Assembly (NCBI RefSeq): GCF_000018325.1
Contig: NC_009922.1
Span: 496,001 to 560,000 of the forward strand
Direction: 5' to 3'
From: Alkaliphilus oremlandii OhILAs
Lineage (GTDB): Bacteria > Bacillota > Clostridia > Peptostreptococcales > Natronincolaceae
Length of the DNA: 64,000 nucleotides
The notes beneath the pieces were generated by a model that was given only the letters and a program-made list of their open reading frames with translations, was not told the DNA's origin and searched no databases. Numbering within the stretch: the first letter of the stretch is position 1; each line of letters opens with the position of its first letter. The translations under genes and the position numbers were made by a program. This document shows positions 46,997-57,300 of the stretch, piece by piece.

Positions 46997-47515
46997 ATGT
47001 CCGAAAAAGCAAGATGGTATGTAATGCATACTTATTCTGGTCATGAAAACAAAGTAAAGATGAACATTGAAAAGATGGTTGAAAACAGAGGAATGGAAGA
47101 TATTATCTTAGAAGTAAAAGTGCCGACAGAAGAGAAGATTGAAATTAAAAATGGCAAAAAAAAGGTAAAAGAATCCAAATTATTCCCAGGATATGTTCTA
47201 GTAAAAATGTTTATGACGGATGAATCTTGGTATTTAGTAAGAAATACAAGAGGTGTTACTGGTTTTGTTGGGCCAAGCTCAAAGCCAATACCACTGACAG
47301 ATCAAGAAATAAAGTCTATGGGAGTAGAAGAGCCTAGAATAGAAATTGACGTTAAAGTTGGAGAAAGCATTAAGGTTATTTCTGGTCCTTTTGAAACATT
47401 TATTGGAACAATTGATCATATCAATCTTGAAAAACAAACCTTAAAGGTTCGTATTTCAATGTTTGGAAGAGAAACGCCTGTTGAACTTGAATTTGATCAA
47501 ATAGAAAAAATTTAA
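46997..47515 (+). CDS. nusG: Transcription termination/antitermination factor NusG
   Basis: 172 residues. The NGN domain starts ARWYVMHTYSGHENKV, and the KOW domain near residue 120 has VGESIKVISGPFETFIGTI. It binds RNA polymerase and couples it to ribosomes or Rho. GAGGGTG at 46981-46987 fixes ATG 46997; the upstream in-frame start at 46985 overlaps it. The gap before it contains a second purine-rich AAGGAGGGAGAG, whose role is unclear. Confidence 0.96.
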   Translation: MSEKARWYVMHTYSGHENKVKMNIEKMVENRGMEDIILEVKVPTEEKIEIKNGKKKVKESKLFPGYVLVKMFMTDESWYLVRNTRGVTGFVGPSSKPIPLTDQEIKSMGVEEPRIEIDVKVGESIKVISGPFETFIGTIDHINLEKQTLKVRISMFGRETPVELEFDQIEKI

Positions 47516-47594
47516 GATGAATACAGTAGGTAAGATGTTTTTTTTATGCAATTCTTTAGGAAGGATTGCAATGATTAAGGAGGTGTAAAACAAT

Positions 47595-48020
47595 ATGGCA
47601 AAGAAAATAGTTGGACAAATCAAATTACAAATCAATGCAGGAAAGGCAACACCAGCACCACCAGTTGGACCGGCTTTAGGACAACACGGTGTAAACATCA
47701 TGGGATTCTGTAAAGAATTTAATGCTAAAACTGCAGATCAAGCTGGATTAATTATTCCAGTTGTTATTTCTGTTTACCAAGATAGATCCTACAGCTTTAT
47801 CACAAAAACTCCACCGGCTGCAGTTCTAATTAAAAAAGCTATTGGAATTCAAAGTGGATCTGGTGAACCGAATAAGAAAAAAGTTGCTAAGATCTCTAAA
47901 GATAAAATTAGAGAAATTGCTGAATTAAAAATGCCTGACTTAAACGCTGCGTCTTTAGAAGCTGCTATGAGCATGATTTCTGGAACAGCTAGAAGTATGG
48001 GTGTTGTAGTAGAAGACTAA
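47595..48020 (+). CDS. rplK: Ribosomal protein uL11
   Basis: 141 residues, full length. It binds the GTPase-associated region of 23S rRNA. The N-terminal PPVGPALGQHGVNIM and the C-terminal GTARSMGVVVE are conserved. AAGGAGGTG precedes the ATG. The 79 bases before it contain an ATTGC-based hairpin (about 47546-47572). Confidence 0.98.
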   Translation: MAKKIVGQIKLQINAGKATPAPPVGPALGQHGVNIMGFCKEFNAKTADQAGLIIPVVISVYQDRSYSFITKTPPAAVLIKKAIGIQSGSGEPNKKKVAKISKDKIREIAELKMPDLNAASLEAAMSMISGTARSMGVVVED

Positions 48021-48090
48021 GGTCCGTCTACTTTTAACGCAGTGGGAGGTTCTCACTAAAAACCGTTAATACCACAAGGAGGTAAGAGAA

Positions 48091-48789
48091 ATGGCTAAAA
48101 AAGGTAAAAAGTATCAAGAAGCATTAAAATTAGTTGATAAAACTAATTTATATGATCCAAAAGAAGCAATCGAGCTTGCAAAGAAAACAGCAACTGCTAA
48201 ATTCGATGAGACTGTAGAGGCACACATCAAATTAGGTGTTGACTCAAGACACGCAGATCAACAAGTAAGAGGTGCTGTTGTACTACCACATGGTACTGGT
48301 AAAACAGTTAGAATCCTTGTATTTGCAAAGGGTGAAAAAGCGATCGAGGCTGAGAAGGCTGGAGCTGACTATGTAGGTGGAGACGAATTAGTAGCAAAAA
48401 TTCAAGGTGAAAACTGGTTTGAATTTGACGTTGTAGTTGCAACACCAGATATGATGGGTGTTGTAGGTAGACTAGGTAGAGTATTAGGACCAAAAGGTTT
48501 AATGCCAAACCCAAAATCAGGAACTGTAACATTCGATTTAACAAAAGCTGTTAATGAGATTAAAGCTGGTAAAGTTGAATATAGATTAGACAAAACAAAT
48601 ATTATTCACGTTCCTCTGGGTAAAGCTTCTTTCGAAGAAACTCAACTTGTAGAAAACTTTAGAACATTGTTGGATGCTGTTGTAAAAGCAAAACCAGCAG
48701 CTGCAAAAGGTCAATATCTAAAGAGCATTACAGTAACTTCTACAATGGGACCTGGAATTAAAATAAACCCACTTAAAGTAATGGAATAA
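48091..48789 (+). CDS. rplA: Ribosomal protein uL1
   Basis: 232 residues. It forms the L1 stalk and often represses its own operon. GRLGRVLGPKGLMPNPKSGTV is at about residues 126-146, and TVTSTMGPGI is near the C-terminus. AAGGAGGT precedes the ATG. A GTGGGAGGTTCTCAC hairpin-like stretch in the rplK-rplA gap could be an L1 site, but I cannot confirm that. Confidence 0.98.
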   Translation: MAKKGKKYQEALKLVDKTNLYDPKEAIELAKKTATAKFDETVEAHIKLGVDSRHADQQVRGAVVLPHGTGKTVRILVFAKGEKAIEAEKAGADYVGGDELVAKIQGENWFEFDVVVATPDMMGVVGRLGRVLGPKGLMPNPKSGTVTFDLTKAVNEIKAGKVEYRLDKTNIIHVPLGKASFEETQLVENFRTLLDAVVKAKPAAAKGQYLKSITVTSTMGPGIKINPLKVME

Positions 48790-48817
48790 TTTTCTTGTGA
48801 ATAACAAGAATTAATCA

Positions 48818-48846
48818 TTGACATAAACCTAATTTATTGATAAAAT
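48818..48846 (+). promoter_or_regulatory. rplJ-rplL promoter
   Basis: TTGACA and TAAAAT with 17-base spacing, just after a small AT-rich hairpin that follows rplA (about 48791-48813). Confidence 0.82.
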
Positions 48847-48870
48847 TATTTACGTTGTTAAAAATGAATA

Positions 48871-49003
48871 TTTTGCCGTAGATAGTAGGTGCCTAAGCTT
48901 AAATATCCTACCGAGGCTTTGAATAAATAAAATCAAAGATCTCGTTATATCTATATATAGAAAAGATAGGGCGAGGTCTTATTTTAATTAATAAAACGGC
49001 AAA
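48871..49003 (+). promoter_or_regulatory. L10 leader (autoregulatory RNA for rplJ-rplL)
   Basis: It has the known L10-leader pattern: GATAGTAGGTGCC, then TATCCTACCGAGGCTTTG. A long-range closing stem pairs TTTGCCGT (48872-48879) with ACGGCAAA (48996-49003). Within it an AAGATCTCG/CGAGGTCTT hairpin followed by ATTTT can act as an attenuator. In the known system, the L10(L12)4 complex binds and reduces expression. Confidence 0.88.
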
Positions 49004-49041
49004 GTACAGTGTGAATAGTTTAAAAGGAGGTGGATCACCGA

Positions 49042-49545
49042 ATGGTAAAAGCAATCGATATTAAAAAAGAACAAGTAGCGGAAATTACTGATAAACTTCA
49101 AAGATCTGCATCTGCTATCGTAGTAGACTATAGAGGATTAAAGGTTGAAGAGGTAACAGAGCTTAGAAAGCAATGTAGAGAAAAAGGTCTTGAGTATAAA
49201 GTATACAAGAACACTTTAACTAGATTGGCAGCTGAGAATGCAGGAATGAAGGAACTTGTTGGTGAATTAGTTGGACCGAATGCTATTGTATTCAGTTATG
49301 ATGATCCTGTTGCTGCTGCCAAGGTTGCAAGTGAGTTTGCAAAAACTCATAAAAACCTAGAGTTAAAAGCAGGACTCGTTGAAGGCGTACTTTACAAAGA
49401 CGCTCAACTTGAAGAATTCGCTTCAATCCCATCAAGAGAAGTTCTTATTGCTAAACTTCTTGGAAGCTTCAAAGCTCCAATTTCAAACTTTGCTTACTTA
49501 ATTAAAGCAATCGCTGACAAGAAAGAAGCAGAAGGACAAGCTTAG
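49042..49545 (+). CDS. rplJ: Ribosomal protein uL10
   Basis: 167 residues. It anchors L7/L12 dimers in the stalk. SAIVVDYRGLKVEEVTELR and the C-terminal L12-binding helix are present. AAAGGAGGTG at 49022-49032 suits ATG 49042 rather than the in-frame GTG 49030. Confidence 0.97.
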   Translation: MVKAIDIKKEQVAEITDKLQRSASAIVVDYRGLKVEEVTELRKQCREKGLEYKVYKNTLTRLAAENAGMKELVGELVGPNAIVFSYDDPVAAAKVASEFAKTHKNLELKAGLVEGVLYKDAQLEEFASIPSREVLIAKLLGSFKAPISNFAYLIKAIADKKEAEGQA

Positions 49546-49605
49546 TAACAAAATTGATATACCAAAAAACTATAAAAATGAAATAGAAAAGCGGAGGTGC
49601 TTGTA

Positions 49606-49971
49606 ATGACAATTGAACAAATTTTAGAAGCAATTGAAAATATGAAAGTTTTAGAATTAAACGAATTAGTTAAAGCAGCTGAAGAGAAATTCGGAGTATC
49701 TGCATCAGCTCCAGTTGTAGTTGGTGGACCAGTAGCAGGTGCTGCAGTAGAAGAAGAGCAAACAGAGTTTGACGTAGTATTAGAAAACGCTGGTGCATCT
49801 AAAATCAACGTTATCAAAGTAGTAAGAGAGTTAACAGGACTTGGCTTAAAAGAAGCTAAAGAAGCTGTAGATGGCGCTCCTAAGACATTAAAAGAAGGAG
49901 TTTCTAAAGAAGAAGCAGAACAAATCAAAGCGAAGCTAGAAGAAGCAGGAGCTGCAGTAACAGTTAAGTAA
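49606..49971 (+). CDS. rplL: Ribosomal protein bL12 (L7/L12)
   Basis: 121 residues. The N-terminal dimerisation helices are followed by an Ala/Val/Gly-rich hinge and the C-terminal factor-binding domain (KINVIKVVRELTGLGLKEAK). GGAGGTG supports ATG 49606. Confidence 0.98.
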   Translation: MTIEQILEAIENMKVLELNELVKAAEEKFGVSASAPVVVGGPVAGAAVEEEQTEFDVVLENAGASKINVIKVVRELTGLGLKEAKEAVDGAPKTLKEGVSKEEAEQIKAKLEEAGAAVTVK

Positions 49972-49985
49972 TCAATTAAAAAATA

Positions 49986-50020
49986 AAAAAGGGACTCCAG
50001 GAAACTGGAGTACCTTTTTA
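49986..50020 (+). terminator. Terminator after rplL
   Basis: A stem AAAGGGACTCCAG/CTGGAGTACCTTT (one mismatch) with a GAAA loop is followed by T residues. Part of the polymerase may stop here before rpoB. Confidence 0.88.
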
Positions 50021-50170
50021 TTATATAAAATTATAAAAAAACTCCCCTAACCATTGCATTAGAGGAATAAACTTTGACTTCGATTAATTTTTTAACTCTT
50101 CTATAATTATACTACATTTTTTATAACTTTACTAGACCATAACTCTAATTAAAATAATTCCTAGAATGTA

Positions 50171-50207
50171 TTGACAACTTGACAAGCACGTGGTAGAATT
50201 ATAAATT
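50171..50207 (+). promoter_or_regulatory. Two overlapping rpoB promoters
   Basis: TTGACA at 50171 with TAGAAT at 50194, and TTGACA at 50179 with TAAATT at 50202, both with 17-base spacing and shifted by eight bases. Transcripts would have a leader of about 350 bases. That leader carries an AT-rich hairpin (AATAAAATC/GATTTTATT, 50303-50339, then T residues) and repeat copy 5. Confidence 0.72.
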
Positions 50208-50420
50208 GCATACTAGTCTTTAATTTAAAGCTTTTTTTAATTTACATATTGGATTATGTAAGGGAGTAAGCTTGTAAACTACATAATTTTAGAATGAATT
50301 ATAATAAAATCCAAACATCGCAAAGTAAAAGATTTTATTTTTTTCATTTGTATAAAAAAAAGCGAGAAGGCAATAGTATAAGAGATTGTTATAAACGGAA
50401 AATAAGCAAAAATAGTAATA

Positions 50421-50525
50421 ATGCGATATGAGCAATACGGAATTTTAAGCACTTCATGTTTTTAACTAATTTAAAAGCTGAGTGCGCTATGAAGTATTGG
50501 CTAGAGCCAATACGGAATTTTAATA
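50421..50525 (+). repeat. Dispersed structured repeat, copy 5 plus a truncated copy (rpoB leader)
   Basis: The main copy (50448-50525) has hairpin 1 GCACT (50449-50453) with AGTGC (50481-50485) and hairpin 2 TATTGG/CCAATA (50495-50512), and ends ATACGGAATTTTA. Just upstream, 50421-50447 repeats the ends (ATGCGATATGAGC and AATACGGAATTTTA) without the middle, so it is a shortened neighbour copy. Only the architecture and the GCACT/AGTGC pair match the other family members. Confidence 0.55.
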
Positions 50526-50550
50526 GTAAATAATACAAGGGGTGAATTGT

Positions 50551-53500
50551 ATGATGCCACATCCTGTCCAGCTCGGTAAGAAAACTAGAATGAGCTATTC
50601 ACAAATCGATGAGGTTTTAGAAATGCCGAATCTTATCGACCTGCAGAAGGACTCCTATCAATGGTTTCTAGACGAAGGATTGAAAGAGGTTTTCGATGAT
50701 GTTTCACCAATTGAAGACTATACAGGAAATCTGATCTTAGAATTTGTTGACTATTCACTGGATGAAAATCCGAAGTATAATATTGAGGATTCTAAAGAGA
50801 GAGACGTTACTTATGCAGCGCCATTAAAGGTAAAAGTTCGACTGATCAATAAAACAACAGGTGAAGTTAAAGAACAAGAAGTATTTATGGGAGATTTCCC
50901 TCTGATGACGGACACTGGAACCTTTATCATCAATGGAGCTGAAAGGGTAATCGTTAACCAATTAGTACGTTCTCCAGGCGTGTACTACAGTAGAGAATTT
51001 GACAAGACAGGAAAGCAATTATTCTCTGCTACTGTGATCCCGAACCGGGGTGCATGGTTGGAATACGAAACAGATTCAAATGATATTGTGTCGGTTCGAA
51101 TTGATCGTACTCGTAAGCAACCTGTAACAGTACTTTTAAGAGCCCTAGGCTATGGTTCAGATGCTCAAATAAAAGAACTTTTAGGTGAAGATGAACGTTT
51201 ATTAGCTACATTAGAAAAAGATAGCACGAAGACAACGGACGAGGCTCTATTAGAGATCTATAAAAAGCTGCGTCCAGGAGAACCACCAACCGTTGAAAAT
51301 GCTAAATCTTTACTTAGAACCTTATTCTTTGATCCGAAGCGATATGATTTAGCAAAAGTAGGTAGATATAAGTTTAATAAGAAGCTATCTCTAGCCAATC
51401 GTATCTTAGGTAAAAAAGCTGCTGCTAATATTGTAGATCCAAGTACTGGAGAAATTTTAGTAGAAGAAGGCACTAAAATAGATCGAGAGACTTCCATCAT
51501 GGTTCAAGACTCTGGTATCAATGAAGTGTTTATTTATGCAGAAGATAATAAAGTGATTAAAGTTCTAGGAAACCATTTCGTTAATATTAATAAGCATATT
51601 CCTTTTAATATCGAGGAATTGAAAATTAGCGATAAGGTATATTATCCAGTTCTAAAAGAAATCCTAGATACCTTCTCCCAAGAAGAAGATATTCGTGATG
51701 CTTTAAAAGAGCGGGCAAAAGAACTGAGTCCAAAACATATTATCATTGCAGATATCATTGCATCCATTAGCTATGAATTCAACCTAGCACACGATACCGG
51801 CAATATTGATGATATTGACCATTTAGGAAATAGAAGATCACGTTCTGTAGGAGAATTACTACAAAATCAATTTAGAATTGGACTTTCCAGAATGGAGAGA
51901 GTAGTAAAAGAACGTATGACAATTCAAGATGTTGACTTAGCCACACCACAGGCTTTAATTAATATTCGACCAGTTGCGGCAGCCATTAAAGAGTTCTTTG
52001 GAAGTTCTCAGCTGTCACAATTTATGGATCAAAACAATCCATTATCAGAGTTAACGCATAAAAGGAGATTATCTGCTCTAGGACCTGGAGGTCTTTCACG
52101 AGAGAGAGCAGGCTTCGAGGTTCGTGACGTACACAACTCCCACTATGGACGTATGTGCCCAATCGAGACACCGGAGGGACCAAATATCGGTCTTATTAAT
52201 ACCTTGAGTACGTACGCAAGGGTAAATGAATACGGATTTATTGAATCACCATATAGAAAAGTAGATAAGAAACGGGGCGTTGTAACCAATGTGATTGAGT
52301 ACCTAACTGCTGACGAGGAAGACCTACTTGTGATTGCCCAAGCAAACGAACCTTTAGATGAAGAAGGTCGATTTGTAAATAAGAGAATTGCTTGTAGAAT
52401 GCAATTTGGTGCCATCGATATTGCTCCAGCAAATGAAGTTGATTACATGGACGTATCTCCAAAGCAGGTTGTATCTGTTGCTACTGCTATGATTCCCTTC
52501 CTTGAAAATGATGACGCCAACCGTGCGTTAATGGGAGCGAACATGCAAAGACAGGCCGTGCCTCTTCTAATTACTGATGCACCAATTATCGGTACGGGGA
52601 TGGAGTATCAATCTGCAAAGGACTCCGGCGTTGTTATTTTAGCAAAGCATGATGGCGTAATCGATCGATTATCTTCTAATGAAATCGTTATTAAACGCGA
52701 TAAGGATGGACAAAAAGATCGATATAAATTATTAAAATTTAAACGCTCTAACCAAGGAACTTGTATTAACCAACGTCCAATTGTATCAAAGGGCGAGCGA
52801 GTAAAAGCTGGCGATGTCATTGCAGATGGGCCTTCAACCAATCAAGGGGAAATTGCCCTTGGTAGAAACTGTCTCATCGGGTTTATGACATGGGAAGGCT
52901 ACAACTACGAGGATGCGATTTTAATTAACGAAAAACTTGTAAAAGAGGATTCTTTAACATCCATCCATATCGAAGAATATGAAGCTGAAGCAAGGGATAC
53001 AAAGCTAGGGCCTGAGGAGATCACAAGAGATATTCCGAACGTTGGGGAGGAAGCTTTAAAGGACCTAGACGAAAGAGGTATTATTCGTATCGGTGCGGAG
53101 GTTCAATCTGGAGATATTCTAGTTGGAAAAGTTACGCCAAAAGGTGAAACAGAGCTTACGGCAGAAGAAAGACTCTTGAGAGCAATTTTTGGTGAGAAGG
53201 CAAGGGAAGTAAGAGATACATCTTTAAAGGTACCTCATGGAGAGTCCGGTATCATTGTAGATATCAAAGTATTCTCTCGTGAAAATGGAGACGAATTACC
53301 GCCAGGGGTAAACGAACTTGTCAGAGCCTATATTGCTCAAAAAAGAAAGATTAACGTTGGAGATAAAATGGCGGGACGTCATGGTAATAAAGGGGTTATC
53401 TCTAGGGTACTTCCTGCAGAGGATATGCCATTCTTAGCAGACGGTACACCTTTAGAAATCGTTCTAAACCCACTAGGGGTACCATCTCGTATGAACATCG

Positions 53501-54276
53501 GTCAGGTATTAGAAGTACACTTAGGTCTAGCTGCTAAGTCGCTAGGCTGGAATGTTGCAACACCAGTATTTGACGGTGCCAATGAGCATGATATCATGGA
53601 CGCTCTTGAAATGGCAGGGTTCTCACGAAGCGGTAAGGTAAAGCTATACGATGGAAGAACTGGAGAGCCTTTTGATAATGATGTAACCGTAGGATATATG
53701 TATATGTTAAAACTGCATCACCTTGTTGATGATAAGATCCACGCCAGAAGTACAGGACCTTACTCTTTAGTTACACAGCAGCCTTTAGGTGGTAAGGCCC
53801 AATTCGGTGGACAGAGATTTGGTGAGATGGAGGTTTGGGCACTGGAGGCATACGGTGCTGCACATACACTCCAAGAGATCTTAACCGTAAAATCTGACGA
53901 CGTTGTTGGTCGTGTAAAGACTTATGAATGTATTGTAAAGGGTGAAAACATACCGGAGCCAGGTGTGCCAGAATCCTTCAAGGTTTTAATTAAAGAGTTA
54001 CAAAGCTTATGTTTAGATGTAAAAGTATTGACTGAAGAAGATTCTGAAATCGAAATTAAAGAATCTGTTGAAGACGATAGCGGTGAACTTAGCATTGAGT
54101 ACGGAGATCTTACTTATGAAGCAGATGGAGAACTTGAAATAATAGAGCCAGCTGAAGAAGAGCAGGATACCGATGTAGATTATATAACCGAAGATGATTT
54201 CGAGAGTCCGGACCCGGAAATCGATTTTGATGAAAAGTATTTAGAGGACGATTTTAATTCTTATGATGACTTTTAA
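50551..54276 (+). CDS. rpoB: RNA polymerase beta subunit
   Basis: 1241 residues. Signature regions are present: the rifampicin region (SSQLSQFMDQNNPLSELTHKR), RDVHNSHYGRMCPIETPEG, and near the C-terminus KMAGRHGNKGV and QPLGGKAQFGGQRFGEMEVWA. The last 75 or so residues form a very acidic tail (many Asp/Glu, ending NSYDDF). AAGGGGTG supports ATG 50551; ATG 50554 also fits. The residues at the rifampicin pocket look wild type. The 3' end is tandemly duplicated beyond the stop. Confidence 0.98.
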   Translation: MMPHPVQLGKKTRMSYSQIDEVLEMPNLIDLQKDSYQWFLDEGLKEVFDDVSPIEDYTGNLILEFVDYSLDENPKYNIEDSKERDVTYAAPLKVKVRLINKTTGEVKEQEVFMGDFPLMTDTGTFIINGAERVIVNQLVRSPGVYYSREFDKTGKQLFSATVIPNRGAWLEYETDSNDIVSVRIDRTRKQPVTVLLRALGYGSDAQIKELLGEDERLLATLEKDSTKTTDEALLEIYKKLRPGEPPTVENAKSLLRTLFFDPKRYDLAKVGRYKFNKKLSLANRILGKKAAANIVDPSTGEILVEEGTKIDRETSIMVQDSGINEVFIYAEDNKVIKVLGNHFVNINKHIPFNIEELKISDKVYYPVLKEILDTFSQEEDIRDALKERAKELSPKHIIIADIIASISYEFNLAHDTGNIDDIDHLGNRRSRSVGELLQNQFRIGLSRMERVVKERMTIQDVDLATPQALINIRPVAAAIKEFFGSSQLSQFMDQNNPLSELTHKRRLSALGPGGLSRERAGFEVRDVHNSHYGRMCPIETPEGPNIGLINTLSTYARVNEYGFIESPYRKVDKKRGVVTNVIEYLTADEEDLLVIAQANEPLDEEGRFVNKRIACRMQFGAIDIAPANEVDYMDVSPKQVVSVATAMIPFLENDDANRALMGANMQRQAVPLLITDAPIIGTGMEYQSAKDSGVVILAKHDGVIDRLSSNEIVIKRDKDGQKDRYKLLKFKRSNQGTCINQRPIVSKGERVKAGDVIADGPSTNQGEIALGRNCLIGFMTWEGYNYEDAILINEKLVKEDSLTSIHIEEYEAEARDTKLGPEEITRDIPNVGEEALKDLDERGIIRIGAEVQSGDILVGKVTPKGETELTAEERLLRAIFGEKAREVRDTSLKVPHGESGIIVDIKVFSRENGDELPPGVNELVRAYIAQKRKINVGDKMAGRHGNKGVISRVLPAEDMPFLADGTPLEIVLNPLGVPSRMNIGQVLEVHLGLAAKSLGWNVATPVFDGANEHDIMDALEMAGFSRSGKVKLYDGRTGEPFDNDVTVGYMYMLKLHHLVDDKIHARSTGPYSLVTQQPLGGKAQFGGQRFGEMEVWALEAYGAAHTLQEILTVKSDDVVGRVKTYECIVKGENIPEPGVPESFKVLIKELQSLCLDVKVLTEEDSEIEIKESVEDDSGELSIEYGDLTYEADGELEIIEPAEEEQDTDVDYITEDDFESPDPEIDFDEKYLEDDFNSYDDF

Positions 54277-54323
54277 GTAGTCGGATGTGATTTTAATTCC
54301 TATGATGACTTTTAAGTAGTCGG
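54250..54323 (+). repeat. Tandem duplication of the rpoB 3' end
   Basis: 35 bases (54250-54284), covering the last eight codons, the stop and ten further bases, recur at 54289-54323 with a single T-to-C change. The unit spacing is 39 bases. The second copy is in the rpoB-rpoC gap and is not translated as part of rpoB. Confidence 0.95.
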
Positions 54324-54373
54324 TTAAGTTATAAGGAAGCTTAGTTAGACTATATAGAAGGGAGAGAAACTCC

Positions 54374-57300
54374 TTGTACGAATTAAATAATTTTGAATCA
54401 ATCAAAATAGCATTGGCTTCTCCAGAAAAAATTAGACAGTGGTCTAAGGGGGAAGTTAAGAAACCTGAAACTATTAACTACAGAACATTGAAGCCAGAAA
54501 AAGAAGGTTTATTCTGTGAAAAGATATTCGGACCTACCAAGGACTGGGAATGTCATTGTGGAAAATATAAGAGGGTTAGATATAAGGGAGTAGTATGTGA
54601 TCGTTGTGGTGTTGAGGTAACAAAATCTAAGGTAAGAAGAGAGAGAATGGGGCATATCGAGCTTGCTGCCCCAGTTTCTCACATTTGGTATTTCAAAGGA
54701 ATACCGAGTAGAATGGGACTTCTTTTAGATATGTCTCCAAGATCCTTAGAAAAAGTATTATACTTTGCAGCTTATATCGTAATTGACCCAGGTGAAACTG
54801 GATTGACAGAGAAGCAGGTTTTAACTGAGAAAGAGTACAGTGAAGCCATTGAAAAGTATGGTAGTGGTAGCTTTAAAGCTGGAATGGGTGCAGAATCTGT
54901 TAAAAAGCTGTTAGAAAACATTGACTTAGAGGAACTGTATAAGGATTTAAGAAGCAAGCTAAAGGAAAGTACGGGACAAAAAAGAATCCGTACCATCAGA
55001 CGACTAGAGGTTGTTGATGCGTTTAAGCATTCAGGAAACAAACCAGAATGGATGATCTTAGACGTGATTCCTGTAATCCCACCAGAGCTAAGACCGATGG
55101 TACAATTAGATGGTGGAAGATTTGCTACTTCAGATCTAAATGACTTATATCGAAGAGTAATCAACCGTAATAACAGATTAAAGAGATTGTTAGATTTAGG
55201 CGCCCCAGATATTATTGTTCGAAATGAAAAAAGAATGCTGCAAGAAGCTGTAGATGCATTGATCGACAATGGTAGAAGAGGGAAGCCAGTAACTGGACCA
55301 GGAAATAGACCATTGAAATCCCTATCGGATATGCTGAAAGGAAAGCAAGGTCGTTTCCGTCAAAACTTACTAGGAAAACGTGTAGACTATTCCGGTCGTT
55401 CCGTTATCGTAGTTGGTCCAGAGCTAAAGTTCTATCAATGTGGTCTGCCTAAGAAGATGGCATTGGAGCTATTTAAACCATTTGTAATGAAAAAGCTGGT
55501 TGAAGATAACCATGCACACAATATCAAGAGTGCAAAGCGAATGGTAGAAAAGGTTAAACCAGAGGTTTGGGATGTACTGGAAGAAGTCATCCGTGAGCAT
55601 CCTGTACTTTTAAACCGTGCCCCTACATTGCATAGATTAGGGATTCAGGCATTTGAACCTGTATTAGTTGAAGGAAAGGCGATCAAACTTCACCCGTTGG
55701 TATGTACTGCATATAATGCGGACTTTGACGGTGACCAAATGGCGGTACACGTTCCTTTATCCGTAGAGGCTCAAGCGGAAGCAAGATTCTTGATGCTTGC
55801 ACCAAACAACATTCTAGCGCCGAAAGATGGCCAACCAATTACGACGCCGACACAGGATATGATCCTAGGAAGCTACTATTTAACAATAGAGCAAGAAGGC
55901 GTTCAAGGGGAAGGCATGATCTTTAAGGATCATGATGAAATGTTGATGGCATATGCTAATAAAGCTGTTCATTTACATGCTAGAGTTAAGGTGAGAAGAA
56001 AGCTTCACCCTGAAGATAAAGGACGATTGGTAGAAAGTACTGTAGGAAGATTTATATTTAACGAAGAAATTCCACAGAACTTAGGCTTTGTTGATCGAAA
56101 GAAAGACCCATACGCTCTCGAGGTGGACTTCTTATGTGACAAAAAAGCATTGGGGAAAGTTATTGACAAATGCTTTAGAAAACATGGCAATACAATTACA
56201 GCAATCATGCTTGATTATATTAAGAAAACAGGATTTAGATATTCTACTCAGGGAGCTATTACAATCGCCGTAGGCGATATGGAGGTTCCAAAGGAAAAAG
56301 GAGAATTAATTTCCTTAGCTGAGGAAAAAGTTGATAAGTATGAAAAGGCATTTAGAAGGGGACTTATCTCTGACGAAGAAAGATATGAAAAGGTTATTGA
56401 AACCTGGAGTGAAACGACAGAGAAGGTAACAGAAGCATTAATGGCAACACTAGGTTCCATGAACAATATGTTCATCATGGCACATTCAGGGGCGAGGGGT
56501 AGTAAAAACCAAATTCGTCAGCTGGGTGGTATGCGTGGACTGATGGCCAATGCCACTGGTAAAACTGTAGAAATCCCGATTAAAGCCAACTTCCGTGAAG
56601 GTCTTACGGTATTAGAATATTTCATTTCTACCCACGGTGCTAGAAAGGGTCTTGCGGATACAGCCCTACGTACAGCGGACTCTGGATACTTAACGAGACG
56701 TCTTGTTGACGTTAGTCAGGACGTTATTATTAGAGAAATCGATTGCGGTAGTCAAGAAGGAAGTAATATCAAGGCGTTAAAAGACGGAAATGAGGTTATC
56801 GAAGAACTGTACGATCGTATCGTTGGACGATATACCTTAGAAGAGGTCATCCACCCTGAAACAGGAGAAGTGATGATCGGTAAAAATGAGATGATCCTAG
56901 AGGATATGGCAGAAGAAATCTGTGCTCTTGGTATTGAATCTGTAAAAATACGTTCTGCATTAAAGTGTCAAACACGACACGGTGTTTGTGCCCATTGCTA
57001 CGGTAGAAACTTGGCTACTGGAGAAGCGGTTAAAGTTGGTGAAGCAGTTGGTATCATTGCTGCACAATCCATCGGTGAGCCGGGTACACAGCTTACAATG
57101 CGTACATTCCATACAGGTGGTGTTGCTGGTGCCGATATCACACAAGGTCTTCCAAGGGTAGAAGAGCTATTTGAGGCTAGAAAACCAAAGGGTCTTGCAA
57201 TTATCAGTGAGCTCAGCGGAACTGTAAAGGTTGTAGAAACTAAGAAAAAACGTGAAGTAATCGTTACGGATGAACATGGTGAAAGCAACACTTACACCAT

